Shown here piece by piece: positions 8,434-17,285 of a DNA stretch of 64,000 nt; the first letter of the stretch is position 1, and every line of letters begins with the position of its first letter. The notes beneath the pieces were generated by a model. The model ran no database searches and was not told the DNA's origin. It saw only the letters and a list, made by a program, of their open reading frames with translations. The DNA is from Taibaiella sp. (lineage in GTDB: Bacteria > Bacteroidota > Bacteroidia > Chitinophagales > Chitinophagaceae). The stretch is taken from positions 62,001 through 126,000 of the forward strand of contig JAHBTQ010000006.1 in NCBI GenBank assembly GCA_019638495.1, read 5' to 3'. The position numbers and the translations under genes are program-made.

Positions 8434-9540
8434 CTAAGGGATGTGGATGAGCCCACGCAGTGTACCTCGACGTTGCTCCAGGAGCCACGCCTCGCGCATT
8501 ACATTGCCATAGCTTCTTATCCCCTGCTCCTGGTGCTGCATGCGCAAATAACTATCATAGATCTCTGAGGTAGCACGCGAGGTAGTACCAAGATACCTTC
8601 GGGAAATCTCATCCAGCGTATCAAGGTGCGCACGCGTCAGCGGATTTAGTTGAGCCGTGAACGAATTGGCAAGTCCGCTATCGTAGCGATACAGCCGATT
8701 ATTCGCATAAAGCCATAGGTCTATGTATGCCGAATAGCGAAAGACAGGATCATTGGCCCGCGTGCAAAGCGCGTAGGCCATCAGGTTTGCATCTCCTTCG
8801 GCAGCAATGCCCGCCTGGTGAGCCATTTCATGACAAAGGATAAACGGCATTGTAAATACGGCTATCTCCTTGTTCACCTGCCCTTCTCCCGTAATCGGAT
8901 TGTAGTAACCATCTACACCCATATACTGCATAGGCATGGTGAATAAAGTGCTCTTGATAAAGAATCCATTACTCTTTACGCGGCTGTCCGTAAACTCTCG
9001 ATAATAGGCAACAGCACGCTGATGAATATGCTTATAAGGCAGCGTCTTATATTGAGGCGCGTATGCATTTAGCTTCGGCACCAGGAATTTGCTGAACGCT
9101 ACTGCATCAGCCATGTCTGCCGCGCGTCTTTGTCTTCTATCGCCCTTGTGCCGCGCCGGCAGCCCCCAACTCTTAGCCAGTGGGGACTTATTATAGTTGG
9201 CACCCCACCCCAGCAAGAACAGGAAGTAGACGATAAACGCAGTATTAATAGTATTGAGCACACTCCCCCACAGCCTGTCTTTGTGGGAACCAAACTTGCG
9301 CATGAAATACACCCAGCGGACAACCGTGACAAGCAACCACACACCAAGCAGAAAATAGAGCACATCGCCAAGACTGAAGGGTATCAGCGTAAAAAGCCAC
9401 TGCCTGCCACACTGCAGCGAGGGGTAGAGATGTGCACTATACCAAACAACAAAACCTGGAAACTGAGCCAATGCAAATGACACCAGCCATACCACACCAA
9501 TGAGTATGGCAAGCATCCATAGTTTTGCGCGGTTGGTCAT
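8434..9540 (-). CDS. DUF3810 family membrane protein with a zinc-peptidase HExxH motif
   Basis: A 368-residue integral membrane protein. Residues of about 8-28, 50-75 and 95-115 are hydrophobic and predicted to span the membrane. The rest appears to be a soluble domain with FILCHEMAHQAGIAAEGDANL, a classic HExxH zinc site with a downstream Glu, and AYALCTRANDPVFRYSAY. This layout matches DUF3810, a family that I know as common and uncharacterised in Bacteroidota. Peptidase activity is inferred from the motif only. The start lies 6 nt after the hutI stop, so the two are probably co-transcribed. Its stop is 7 nt from that of the convergent E1 gene, leaving no room for a separate terminator. Confidence 0.88.
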   Translation of the reverse strand: MTNRAKLWMLAILIGVVWLVSFALAQFPGFVVWYSAHLYPSLQCGRQWLFTLIPFSLGDVLYFLLGVWLLVTVVRWVYFMRKFGSHKDRLWGSVLNTINTAFIVYFLFLLGWGANYNKSPLAKSWGLPARHKGDRRQRRAADMADAVAFSKFLVPKLNAYAPQYKTLPYKHIHQRAVAYYREFTDSRVKSNGFFIKSTLFTMPMQYMGVDGYYNPITGEGQVNKEIAVFTMPFILCHEMAHQAGIAAEGDANLMAYALCTRANDPVFRYSAYIDLWLYANNRLYRYDSGLANSFTAQLNPLTRAHLDTLDEISRRYLGTTSRATSEIYDSYLRMQHQEQGIRSYGNVMREAWLLEQRRGTLRGLIHIP

Positions 9541-9546
9541 TAATGA

Positions 9547-10776
9547 TTAATTGTAAACCACTTTAAACACCGGGCTATTACCGAAATCGTAAGGTATATG
9601 CGCCAGCGATGGCATGCGCTCAGTAATGATTACACTGCCACGCTTGCCCACCTTAATAGTTCCCATCTCCTTCTCCAGCTCAAGTGCCGCTGCGCCATTG
9701 ATCGTTACTGCATTTACAGCTTCTTCCGGTGTCATCTTCAGTTGCGTACACGCAATGGAAAGCAGCAATGGCACATTTCCAGACGGGCACGAACCGGGAT
9801 TATAGTCCGTGGCAAGACATACGGGCAGACCCGCATCAATAATGCGACGGGCAGGTTGGTACTGTATGCCTAAGAAGAACGCTGCGCCCGGCAATAATAC
9901 GGGCATTGTGTTTCTACCCTTTAGTGCATTTATCTCGTCGTCGCCCACGCACTCCAGGTGATCCACACTCAGGGCATTGTGCTTCACCCCCACCTGCACT
10001 CCTCCGGAATAGTGTAACTGATTAGCGTGTATTTTGGGTTTCAGGCCATGCTTCCACCCAGCCTCCAGCAGGCGTTCTGTTTCAGGCACACCGAAGAAGC
10101 CTTGCTCACAAAACACATCCATATAGTCAGCAAGCCCTTCGCCTGCCACCCTCGGTAGCATCTCATTTATGATCAGGTCAATGTAAGCTTCTTTGTTTTC
10201 GCGATACTCCATAGGGTATGCGTGTGCAGCCAGGAACGATGCCTTTACGGGTATGGGCACATGCTCCTTAAGCCGGCGAATTACGCGCAGCATCTTCATC
10301 TCTGCCTCCAGCGACAGGCCGTAACCACTCTTTATTTCAATGGCGCCTGTACCCTGCCCCATCACACGAAGTAAGCGCTGCAAGCTTTGCTCATACAACT
10401 GCTGTTCGTCCATATCAGCCAGCCTGCGAGCCGAATTCAGAATCCCACCACCCTTTCTGGCAATCTCTTCATAACTGGCTCCCTTTATCCTGTCTACAAA
10501 TTCACCATCGCGCGGGGCAGCAAAAACAAGATGTGTATGACTGTCTACCCAGGTCGGCAGCACATGCCGGCCGGAGGCATTTATATGCTCGCTTACCTGG
10601 GTCTCTGGAACGGACGACATCGCGCCGAAGCTATGAATATGACCATTTTCTATCAGCAGCCATGCGTCTTCGAGGAACGGAACAACCGCCATGTCCTTTC
10701 CGGAAACACGCGTCCTGTTTTCTGTTTCCTGCTCTACCTGGTGCAGTTGCTTAATGTGAGTAATGAGTGTGCGCAC
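9547..10776 (-). CDS. hutI: Imidazolonepropionase (histidine degradation)
   Basis: A 409-residue amidohydrolase-superfamily enzyme that hydrolyses 4-imidazolone-5-propanoate to N-formimino-L-glutamate, the third step of histidine breakdown in the cytoplasm. The metal-binding HxH is in TWVDSHTHLVFAAPR, followed by the family blocks GGGILNSARR, GTGAIEIKSGYGL, FLAAHAYP, ANQLHYSGGVQVGV, VDHLECVGDDE and LATDYNPGSCPSGN, so the metal ligands (His, His, His, Asp) are all present. The length fits HutI. The start is GTG at 10776, and a TACTTTTG promoter core lies 22 nt upstream. The neighbours are not other hut genes (no hutH, hutU or hutG), so the pathway must be split over the genome. It is followed closely by the DUF3810 gene. 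Confidence 0.95.
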   Translation of the reverse strand: MRTLITHIKQLHQVEQETENRTRVSGKDMAVVPFLEDAWLLIENGHIHSFGAMSSVPETQVSEHINASGRHVLPTWVDSHTHLVFAAPRDGEFVDRIKGASYEEIARKGGGILNSARRLADMDEQQLYEQSLQRLLRVMGQGTGAIEIKSGYGLSLEAEMKMLRVIRRLKEHVPIPVKASFLAAHAYPMEYRENKEAYIDLIINEMLPRVAGEGLADYMDVFCEQGFFGVPETERLLEAGWKHGLKPKIHANQLHYSGGVQVGVKHNALSVDHLECVGDDEINALKGRNTMPVLLPGAAFFLGIQYQPARRIIDAGLPVCLATDYNPGSCPSGNVPLLLSIACTQLKMTPEEAVNAVTINGAAALELEKEMGTIKVGKRGSVIITERMPSLAHIPYDFGNSPVFKVVYN

Positions 10777-10798
10777 AAATGAATATGATGGTACACTT

Positions 10799-10806
10799 CA
10801 AAAGTA
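10799..10806 (-). promoter_or_regulatory. Promoter core TACTTTTG for hutI
   Basis: Perfect TAnnTTTG on the minus strand, ending 22 nt before the GTG start codon at 10776. Confidence 0.55.
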
Positions 10807-10819
10807 AGAAAGACCTTGC

Positions 10820-13800
10820 TTACTGGGTGTAATTGGCCGAATAGAATGAAGGATAGTTTCCGGTGGTCTTGTCGGCAAACATCTTGGTGTAGTTGCGGGA
10901 AGAAATGATGTAGGTCTTCACCTCGCCAGGCAGGTAGCCGTTGAATAGAGAAACCTTCAGCAACTCGTCCATATATGCTTTTGCGGTAGCTGCGTTGTTG
11001 AAGTTGCGCACGATCATCACACTCTGCGACATATCAAACATGTCTATCACCACTTCAAGCCCCATGGGCGCAAACTTCTCTGCATTAAAGCCCACAATGG
11101 TCTTTTTCAGGCCTCCCGTGCGCGAGTCAAGGCCGGGCAGCACTATCAGGCCATAGTGCTGACTATCCACCTGGTAAGAAAACGCCTTGGGCGGCTCCGG
11201 TGCAGACGGCGGTGGCGGTGCAGACGGCTCCATAGACGCAGGCTTCCTTTCCTCAGGCTTCTTCACCTCTGTCTTGGCAACTACAGGCGGCAGATCTTTG
11301 TACCACGATGGCTGCCCACCCTCTCGCATATCCTTAGAGTACTTCGCTACTGCTTTTGCCCATTCTACGAGTGTGTCAGACGGATTAGTCTTTATGAATT
11401 TGGCTGTCAGAGAATCAGCCATATTGTAGTTACCTGTACCGGCATAGGCCATAGCCTCCACTATCTCAAAGCGCCTGTGATACAGTGGGTCTTCATATTT
11501 CTTCTGCGCCTCCTCTACCCTCATCAGCACCTCTGTATACTGGTGCTTCATTAGCTGCGAATAGGTTTGGTCAAAATAGGCCGCAACCTCCGATGTGCTC
11601 TCGCTCGATTTCGCTTCGCTCTGGCGTGGCTTCAACATGCCGGCATACTGTGAGCGGGGATACTTAGTCAGCAGTTCGTTTGCATAAGCTTGCGCCTTGT
11701 CCAGTTTATTTTGCTTCACTGCTATCCGGTAACGCAGGTACAATTCCTCCTCTTTCTGTGAGTGCGCAGGGAATCGTTTGTCGAGTGTATCCAGCGCATT
11801 AAGTGCCTCGGGGTAGTCCTGAAGTTGATCTACATACGCTTTTGCAAGAAGTATGTATGCCTTCTGTTCTATCCTGTATGCAGCTTCCTTCTGTTGCTTT
11901 GTATTCGGGATTTTAGACGCAAGTGCTTCTTCGGTGGGCAGACCATCCTCGGTAGTTTCCACCTCATCCTCATCTTCGTCCTCCTCAGCCCCGGCAGTCG
12001 GTCCGCCTGCCAATTTTGCGCCACCTGCTGGCAGGGCAGCCGCGCGCCGCCAGTTATCGGTCAGTGGCCTGTTGCCCCACTTACGCTTGAAGTCAGCAGC
12101 GCCTTGCGACACCAATGAAGGGTTTGAAAAATACCAGCTTGTACCACCCGAGCCCGGCCCTCCAGGTCCCCCCATATCTGCCTCAGCCGCAGAAGCCACA
12201 GCCGTTGAGCCACTCTCTGCCCGGAATATACTATCATCACGTTGCTTCTGCAGCTCACGCAGATACCTCCTGATGGCAGTCTGTTGCTCCTTCTTGCTCA
12301 TAGATGCAAGCGCCAGCAGGCTATCCTGCTCTTGTATCACACCCAGCGGCCCGGACACCTCTTTCAGGCCCGAACTGCGTTGCACAGCAGCGGCCACAGC
12401 CTTGTCCTTGCTGTTAGAGCCGGCATATTTCGCCGCGCTGTCATAGGCTGATTTAGCTTCGGCATACGCACCCGTGGAATAGTGAACATCACCCAACGCT
12501 GCAAACGAAAGCGCTTTCTGCTTCCTGCTTCCCTTTGGCGTAGACGTGCTCTTCGTAAAGTAATTCACCGCTCCCGGATTGTCGCCTGACTTTGCAGAAA
12601 GTTTGCCTAGTTCATAGTATATCTGATCATACTCACCGGCATACTTGCCATCATGCAGCAATTTTTTGAGCGGGCCCGTGGCAGCCGCTACATCCTGCCC
12701 TGAACGCAGGCGACACTGCGCGATATACTTACGCGCATAGAAGTCCATCTCGATCTTAGGATAAAAGCCAAGCACCTTATCAAAGCTCTCTGCTGCCGCG
12801 GTGAAGTCTCCGTTGTTCATCAGCAACTGACCATTCAGGAAAGCGATGCGCATTCTGAGCCAGTTGGGAAGACCATCGTCTTCATTGGCAATAGCAAGTT
12901 GTTTCGACGCTTCAGGATAGTTGCGGTCACGCAGGAACGCAAATGCCTTCTCTACTGCAAGCTTGCCCACCAGGTCATCCGGCAAATTCTCATCATACTC
13001 CAGCAGCGAAAGGACCGAGCCCGCATTTTCAGCCTGGTTTGAAGTCGTGTAGGTGCGCGCAAGCCAAAGAATGGCATCGTTGTGTACAGACTTGTGTTTC
13101 AGGAAGCCAAGCTTCGATTTCTTTTTCTTCTCTACTATGGATGGCGCTTCCTTCGACCGCGTATAGTACCCGCTTTTGCCTTTCTTCTTTTTCTTTGCGT
13201 TCTGGTCGTTGGCTATGATATAGCGGAAAGAAGTCGCTGCATTTTCATAACTCCCCTTATAGTAATACGCCTCGCCCAGCAGCAGGTACATGTCATTTCC
13301 CCATTTTATACGCGGGTCATGTATCTGTATGCCCACAGATACTTTGTGGACGATACTATCCATGTCGGCCGCGAGCAGCGACGAATCTTTGTTTGGGTCA
13401 AATGGGAAAAGTCCAATAAGGGAATCATAGTTCTCCTTATTGACTCGCCTCATATTCATCTCCGCCTCCTCCATCTTGCGACGGGCGTTGTAGTAATAGT
13501 TATAGTGCGTAAATGAGTTTTGCGTTAGCCTTCGTTTGGGCCCCCAGCCTTTTTTCAGCATCGTTTTGTTTGACCATGCCTCCCGTTCCTTCTTCTGCTT
13601 CAGGTCTATCTTCAACTTCAGGTCTTCCAGCTTCTTCTTCTCCTTCGCCTTGGCCAGCTTTTCCTTGTCCACCTTCTTTTTTGCCAGGCTGTCTGCTTTT
13701 GCCTTCCGCACCATTTTCAGGCTATCCATCTTTTTGGTGCGCACCAGCTTGGTACTGTCCAGTATGTGTTGTCTTGCCGTTTTGGCGCTGTCCAGCGTAT

Positions 13801-14509
13801 GCTTCCTCACCGTAGCAATACTGTCGCGAAAGGCCTCCCTTACAGCCTTAATACTGTCGGACCGGTGTCGCCGCACAAGGGCCACACTATCGGCATAGCG
13901 TTTACTCGATTTATATTTCTTTACCCTCGCCAGGCTGTCTGTTCTGGCCTTGCGTACAGCAGCAATACTGTCAGTACGCTCTTTCCGTTCGGTAGTTATG
14001 CTGTCGGTGCGTTCTTTCCGCACAGCCGCTACACTGTCAGTCCGGTGCTGGCGCGCCTCCCTTATGGAGTCCATTCTTGCCTCACGTCGTGCTATTACCG
14101 CCTTCTCTTTTGTTTTTTTGGCCCTGGCCACGCTATCACGATACTTTCGGCTTTCCTTGTGTTTACGTATGGCGGTAAGGCTGTCAGACCTGTGTTTGCG
14201 CACTGCGCCAATGCTGTCAGTCCTGTGCTTTCGTGCTGCCGCCAGGCTGTCGGTCTTAAATTCCCGTGCCTTTTGAGCGCTGTCCAGTTTATGTTCACGA
14301 GCCACCTTTATGCTATCCAGCGTACGCTTCCGGGCCTCTATCTTGGCCTCCGCCGCATGCTTTTTTGCATTGTTTACGCTATCCATACGGGCACGCGCAC
14401 GCTTCACGCTATCTGCGCTGCTCTTTTTTGCCGTCTGTGCATAGGCACCAACCGCATTAGACAAAAGAAAAAAAACTAATGCAAAAAGTGATGTCAGGCA
14501 GTGCCGCAA
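10820..14509 (-). CDS. PorW/SprE-like TPR protein with an N-terminal hendecad-repeat helix (candidate T9SS/gliding component)
   Basis: A 1229-residue exported protein. The frame has no upstream ATG before a stop, so translation must begin at the TTG at 14509, directly before a signal peptide (RHCLTSLFALVFFLLSNAVGAYAQ). Residues of about 32-275 are a highly charged repeat: 20 Asp-Ser pairs, mostly 11 residues apart (for example DSVAAVRKERT), predicted to form one long right-handed helix or coiled coil. At about 320-430, FTHYNYYYNARRKMEEAE, IKWGNDMYLLLGEAYYYKGSYENA and similar blocks resemble the start of PorW/SprE, the TPR lipoproteins of the type IX secretion system. TPR-like units continue to about 1000. 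A Pro-rich linker (SAPPPPSAPEPP) precedes a C-terminal domain of about 110 residues. Unlike known SprE, no lipobox Cys is visible. The T9SS role is inferred from similarity. Confidence 0.75.
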   Translation of the reverse strand: MRHCLTSLFALVFFLLSNAVGAYAQTAKKSSADSVKRARARMDSVNNAKKHAAEAKIEARKRTLDSIKVAREHKLDSAQKAREFKTDSLAAARKHRTDSIGAVRKHRSDSLTAIRKHKESRKYRDSVARAKKTKEKAVIARREARMDSIREARQHRTDSVAAVRKERTDSITTERKERTDSIAAVRKARTDSLARVKKYKSSKRYADSVALVRRHRSDSIKAVREAFRDSIATVRKHTLDSAKTARQHILDSTKLVRTKKMDSLKMVRKAKADSLAKKKVDKEKLAKAKEKKKLEDLKLKIDLKQKKEREAWSNKTMLKKGWGPKRRLTQNSFTHYNYYYNARRKMEEAEMNMRRVNKENYDSLIGLFPFDPNKDSSLLAADMDSIVHKVSVGIQIHDPRIKWGNDMYLLLGEAYYYKGSYENAATSFRYIIANDQNAKKKKKGKSGYYTRSKEAPSIVEKKKKSKLGFLKHKSVHNDAILWLARTYTTSNQAENAGSVLSLLEYDENLPDDLVGKLAVEKAFAFLRDRNYPEASKQLAIANEDDGLPNWLRMRIAFLNGQLLMNNGDFTAAAESFDKVLGFYPKIEMDFYARKYIAQCRLRSGQDVAAATGPLKKLLHDGKYAGEYDQIYYELGKLSAKSGDNPGAVNYFTKSTSTPKGSRKQKALSFAALGDVHYSTGAYAEAKSAYDSAAKYAGSNSKDKAVAAAVQRSSGLKEVSGPLGVIQEQDSLLALASMSKKEQQTAIRRYLRELQKQRDDSIFRAESGSTAVASAAEADMGGPGGPGSGGTSWYFSNPSLVSQGAADFKRKWGNRPLTDNWRRAAALPAGGAKLAGGPTAGAEEDEDEDEVETTEDGLPTEEALASKIPNTKQQKEAAYRIEQKAYILLAKAYVDQLQDYPEALNALDTLDKRFPAHSQKEEELYLRYRIAVKQNKLDKAQAYANELLTKYPRSQYAGMLKPRQSEAKSSESTSEVAAYFDQTYSQLMKHQYTEVLMRVEEAQKKYEDPLYHRRFEIVEAMAYAGTGNYNMADSLTAKFIKTNPSDTLVEWAKAVAKYSKDMREGGQPSWYKDLPPVVAKTEVKKPEERKPASMEPSAPPPPSAPEPPKAFSYQVDSQHYGLIVLPGLDSRTGGLKKTIVGFNAEKFAPMGLEVVIDMFDMSQSVMIVRNFNNAATAKAYMDELLKVSLFNGYLPGEVKTYIISSRNYTKMFADKTTGNYPSFYSANYTQ
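13730..14420 (-). repeat. Hendecad (33-bp) repeat region inside the PorW-like gene
   Basis: Codes for about 240 residues with Asp-Ser pairs repeated at 11-residue steps, with occasional 16- and 22-residue steps. Each unit reads roughly R-x-D-S-(I/V/L)-x-x-(V/A)-R-K-x. DNA copies are diverged, so this is an old expansion. Confidence 0.8.
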
Positions 14510-14741
14510 GTCTCTTTCCGGTTTTTTGATATATCTCCGCCCTATTTAACGTTGAAACGGGTACATTATTATATAGCAACATTCCCCCAGATAAGGAAGA
14601 ACGCACCGTGTTCAAAAATAGACAAAATAAGGTAACCCCCACGGGCATTTGACAAGACTTTAGCACACTACATATAAAACAAAAATTTAACCAAAACTTT
14701 TTTCTACAAACGCACTTATAGACTTACTTTCGGTTTGGTGA

Positions 14742-14966
14742 TTGCGGTTTCAATTGAAAAATAAACAAAATACGACCAATGCTGCCCGTTATGCCGGCCT
14801 GGCTACACAGTGGATGGCCATGCTGCTGGTGTCGGTATGGCTCGGCTACAAATTGGATCGCGTAACTCATTGGAAATTACCTTTGTTTTTAATTCTATTC
14901 CCCTTAATTTCATTGTCCCTTTCGCTCTGGCAGCTGGTAAGGGAGCTCAATAAACCAGAAAAATGA
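14742..14966 (+). CDS. AtpZ/AtpI-like ATP synthase accessory membrane protein
   Basis: A 74-residue membrane protein with two hydrophobic spans (ATQWMAMLLVSVWLGYKLD and LPLFLILFPLISLSLSLW) separated by a short loop. This is the pattern of AtpZ/AtpI proteins encoded at the head of F0F1 ATP synthase operons, where they help assemble the c-ring or supply magnesium. The start is not ATG: TTG at 14742 or TTG at 14754 are the options, and a near-match promoter core TACTTTCG ends 9 nt before 14742. Its stop overlaps the next gene by 4 nt (ATGA), so translation is probably coupled. Unlike the usual Bacteroidota arrangement, atpB does not follow in this window. Confidence 0.75.
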   Translation: MRFQLKNKQNTTNAARYAGLATQWMAMLLVSVWLGYKLDRVTHWKLPLFLILFPLISLSLSLWQLVRELNKPEK

Positions 14967-15340
14967 AGAGGCAGTTCGTGGTAGTTACCTTAGTGATATT
15001 GTTGGTGCTTGATGTGTCTTTCCGCATCCTGGGAAGGCAGGCACCTGAATATCACACAACTGCTCTGGAGATAGCAAACATTGTTATGGCCGCTCTTACG
15101 CTCGCAGTATTTGCGCTCATGAATAAGCAGATTGACAACAGGCCCAATGCATTTGTACGTGGCGTATATAGCGGATCGCTTTTGCGACTCATGGTATGCA
15201 TGGTGGGCATACTGGCTTACGTAGTTATCAACAAAAGTAAAATTCACAAACCTTCTGTATTCATAATGTTCGGGATATACGCAGTTTACTCTGCTACTGA
15301 AACCGTGATGCTTTCGCGAACAGCAAAAAGAAATAACTAA
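14963..15340 (+). CDS. Small four-span membrane protein coupled to AtpZ
   Basis: A 125-residue protein with four predicted membrane spans (about residues 5-22, 35-54, 68-88 and 95-115) and a short basic tail. It overlaps the AtpZ gene by the ATGA quadruplet. In Bacteroidota an unnamed protein of this size commonly sits between atpZ and atpB, so it is probably an ATP synthase-linked membrane protein; this rests on position rather than a recognisable motif. The next gene downstream, a SprT-like protein 66 nt away, is unrelated. Confidence 0.7.
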   Translation: MKRQFVVVTLVILLVLDVSFRILGRQAPEYHTTALEIANIVMAALTLAVFALMNKQIDNRPNAFVRGVYSGSLLRLMVCMVGILAYVVINKSKIHKPSVFIMFGIYAVYSATETVMLSRTAKRNN

Positions 15341-15406
15341 AACACAACTCAGCTAACTAACACTACTTAACAGCACAACGGCATAACTGGAAATACTTTT
15401 CATCAA

Positions 15407-16048
15407 ATGAGAAAGCAGGAAAAATCATTCAGCTTTTTAGAGCAGTTTCTGCCGGAGGGTTCTTTTGAACAGGTAGCCCCGTTCTTCAAAACCCACGTCA
15501 TTCACCTTACACTCACAAACGAGCGACGGTCTGTGCTCGGTGACTACAGGCATCCCATGCCCGATGCGCCTCATCATCGCATTACGGTGAATGCCAACCT
15601 GAACCCATATAGCTTCCTGATAACGTTGCTACATGAGTTGGCGCACATGTTCACCTATCTGCACTTTCAGCATAGGGCACAGCCACACGGCAATGAGTGG
15701 AAGACGCAGTTCAGGCACATCCTTATTCCATTCCTTGGCAAGAAGTTCTTTCCGGCCGATGTGGAGAAAGCGCTGTATGCCTATCTGCACAACCCCGCAG
15801 CCAGCACTTGCACAGACCCCGATCTGTTTAAGGCTTTATACAGGTATGATGAGCATAAGCCGGGCTATAAACTGGTAGATGATGTAGGCATTAATCAATA
15901 CTTCGAAACCGAAGACGGAGAGATCTTCCAGAAGATTGAAAAGTTCCGTACAAGGTGCAAATGCAGGAGCTTGAATTCCGGAAAAATGTACCTCTTTCAG
16001 GGCATAATGGAAGTGAGACATCGCCGACGCCATCCGGAATTTGCATAG
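15407..16048 (+). CDS. SprT-like zinc metalloprotein
   Basis: A 213-residue cytoplasmic protein. The zinc site HELAHMF lies at about residue 77, followed by QPHGNEWK, in which a second His supplies a ligand; this is the SprT arrangement. The C-terminal part contains paired Cys (RCKCRS), perhaps the remnant of the zinc ribbon found in SprT proteins. The human relative SPRTN is a DNA-protein crosslink protease; bacterial SprT proteins are mostly uncharacterised, so a repair role is only possible. It stands alone between a membrane protein gene and a lipoprotein gene. The upstream TACTTTTC is one base from the promoter core. Confidence 0.85.
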   Translation: MRKQEKSFSFLEQFLPEGSFEQVAPFFKTHVIHLTLTNERRSVLGDYRHPMPDAPHHRITVNANLNPYSFLITLLHELAHMFTYLHFQHRAQPHGNEWKTQFRHILIPFLGKKFFPADVEKALYAYLHNPAASTCTDPDLFKALYRYDEHKPGYKLVDDVGINQYFETEDGEIFQKIEKFRTRCKCRSLNSGKMYLFQGIMEVRHRRRHPEFA

Positions 16049-16148
16049 CAATTGAATTACCTGTGGATAAATAAGCGCGGCGTCACTCAGCAAAATGCAC
16101 GTCCAGTATCAGCCTGCTTTACCTTTAACGAAAATCGGGGTAATTCAG

Positions 16149-17219
16149 ATGCGTCGCATACACACCACCACATCTTTTCTGTTTTCATGCTTAATGCTTG
16201 CCAGTTGTAGCTCAGAGGCAGCAAAGAAAAACAGTGCTAAAACGAAGGCACCACAAAAACAGGACTCTACATCTGTGACACCCGCATCTGCCCCATCCCC
16301 TGAGCCGGCGCCTGTTCCTCCTCCGCCACCACCCGTTCTGGACACAGAAGCTTACAACCGGCTCACCATGCACATGTTGCATGATACGGCCAAATATCAC
16401 TGGCCGGTTAAGGCAGACTACCCCTTGCCGGGAGCGCTACTTCCATTTCATCGCATTGTAGCCTACTATGGCAACTACTACTCCACACGTATGGGCATAC
16501 TGGGCGAGCTGGAACCCGACGCAATGCTAAAGAAACTGCAGGGAGAGGTAAAGAAATGGCAAGCTGCTGACACAATGGTAAAAGTGATTCCGGCCCTGCA
16601 CTACATTGTTGTTTCCGCTCAGGGTAGCCCGGGAAAAAGCAAGACCTATAGAATGCGCATGCCCTTTAGCCAGATTGATAAAACGCTGGAACTGGCAAAA
16701 AAAGTAGACGGTATTGTATTCCTTGACATACAGGTGGGACTTAGCACACTACAACAAGAAATTCCACAACTAGAACAATACCTTGCCATGCCAAACGTGC
16801 ACCTGGCAATAGATCCAGAGTTCTCCATGAAAACGGGAAAAGTACCGGGAAGTGTTATAGGAACTTTTGATGCAGCCGACATAAACTATGCCGCTGAGTA
16901 CCTTGCCGAGCTTGTGAAGAAACACAACCTACCACCGAAGATCCTGGTGATACACCGCTTCACCAAGGGCATGGTCACCAACTACAAGCAGATAAAGCTC
17001 CGCCCCGAGGTGCAGATAGTGATGGACATGGACGGATGGGGATTCCCGGCAAAGAAAGTAAACTCATACAAACTTGCTGTTGTGAGCGAACCGGTACAGT
17101 TCACGGGCTTCAAGCTATTCTACAAAAACGACATCAAGACCCCACCCTGGAATACAATAATGAAGCCGGAGGATGTGCTGAAGCTCTACCCCAAACCGCT
17201 ATATATACAGTATCAGTAA
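16149..17219 (+). CDS. Lipoprotein of an uncharacterised family with a TIM-barrel-like pattern
   Basis: A 356-residue lipoprotein. The start is the ATG at 16149, because it opens a lipoprotein signal peptide ending in the lipobox LASC; the ORF extends 18 codons further up without one. A charged and Pro-rich linker (SAPSPEPAPVPPPPPPV) tethers the domain that begins at about residue 75. Landmarks are IVAYYGNYYSTRMGILGEL, VIPALHYIVVSAQGSPG, IVFLDIQVGLS and VHLAIDPEFSMK. I recall the same block order (YYG-mGiLGe, lDiQpG, lAlDPEW) from lipoproteins of Actinobacteria, where the function is also unknown. The alternation of strands and helices suggests a barrel-like enzyme fold, as inference. It precedes another lipoprotein gene by 66 nt on the same strand. 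Confidence 0.8.
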   Translation: MRRIHTTTSFLFSCLMLASCSSEAAKKNSAKTKAPQKQDSTSVTPASAPSPEPAPVPPPPPPVLDTEAYNRLTMHMLHDTAKYHWPVKADYPLPGALLPFHRIVAYYGNYYSTRMGILGELEPDAMLKKLQGEVKKWQAADTMVKVIPALHYIVVSAQGSPGKSKTYRMRMPFSQIDKTLELAKKVDGIVFLDIQVGLSTLQQEIPQLEQYLAMPNVHLAIDPEFSMKTGKVPGSVIGTFDAADINYAAEYLAELVKKHNLPPKILVIHRFTKGMVTNYKQIKLRPEVQIVMDMDGWGFPAKKVNSYKLAVVSEPVQFTGFKLFYKNDIKTPPWNTIMKPEDVLKLYPKPLYIQYQ

Positions 17220-17285
17220 ACGGTCATAGCCAAGACATAGCATGCTTCCATGCGGGTAAATAGAAAATGTCGTAGATTGGCTTAT

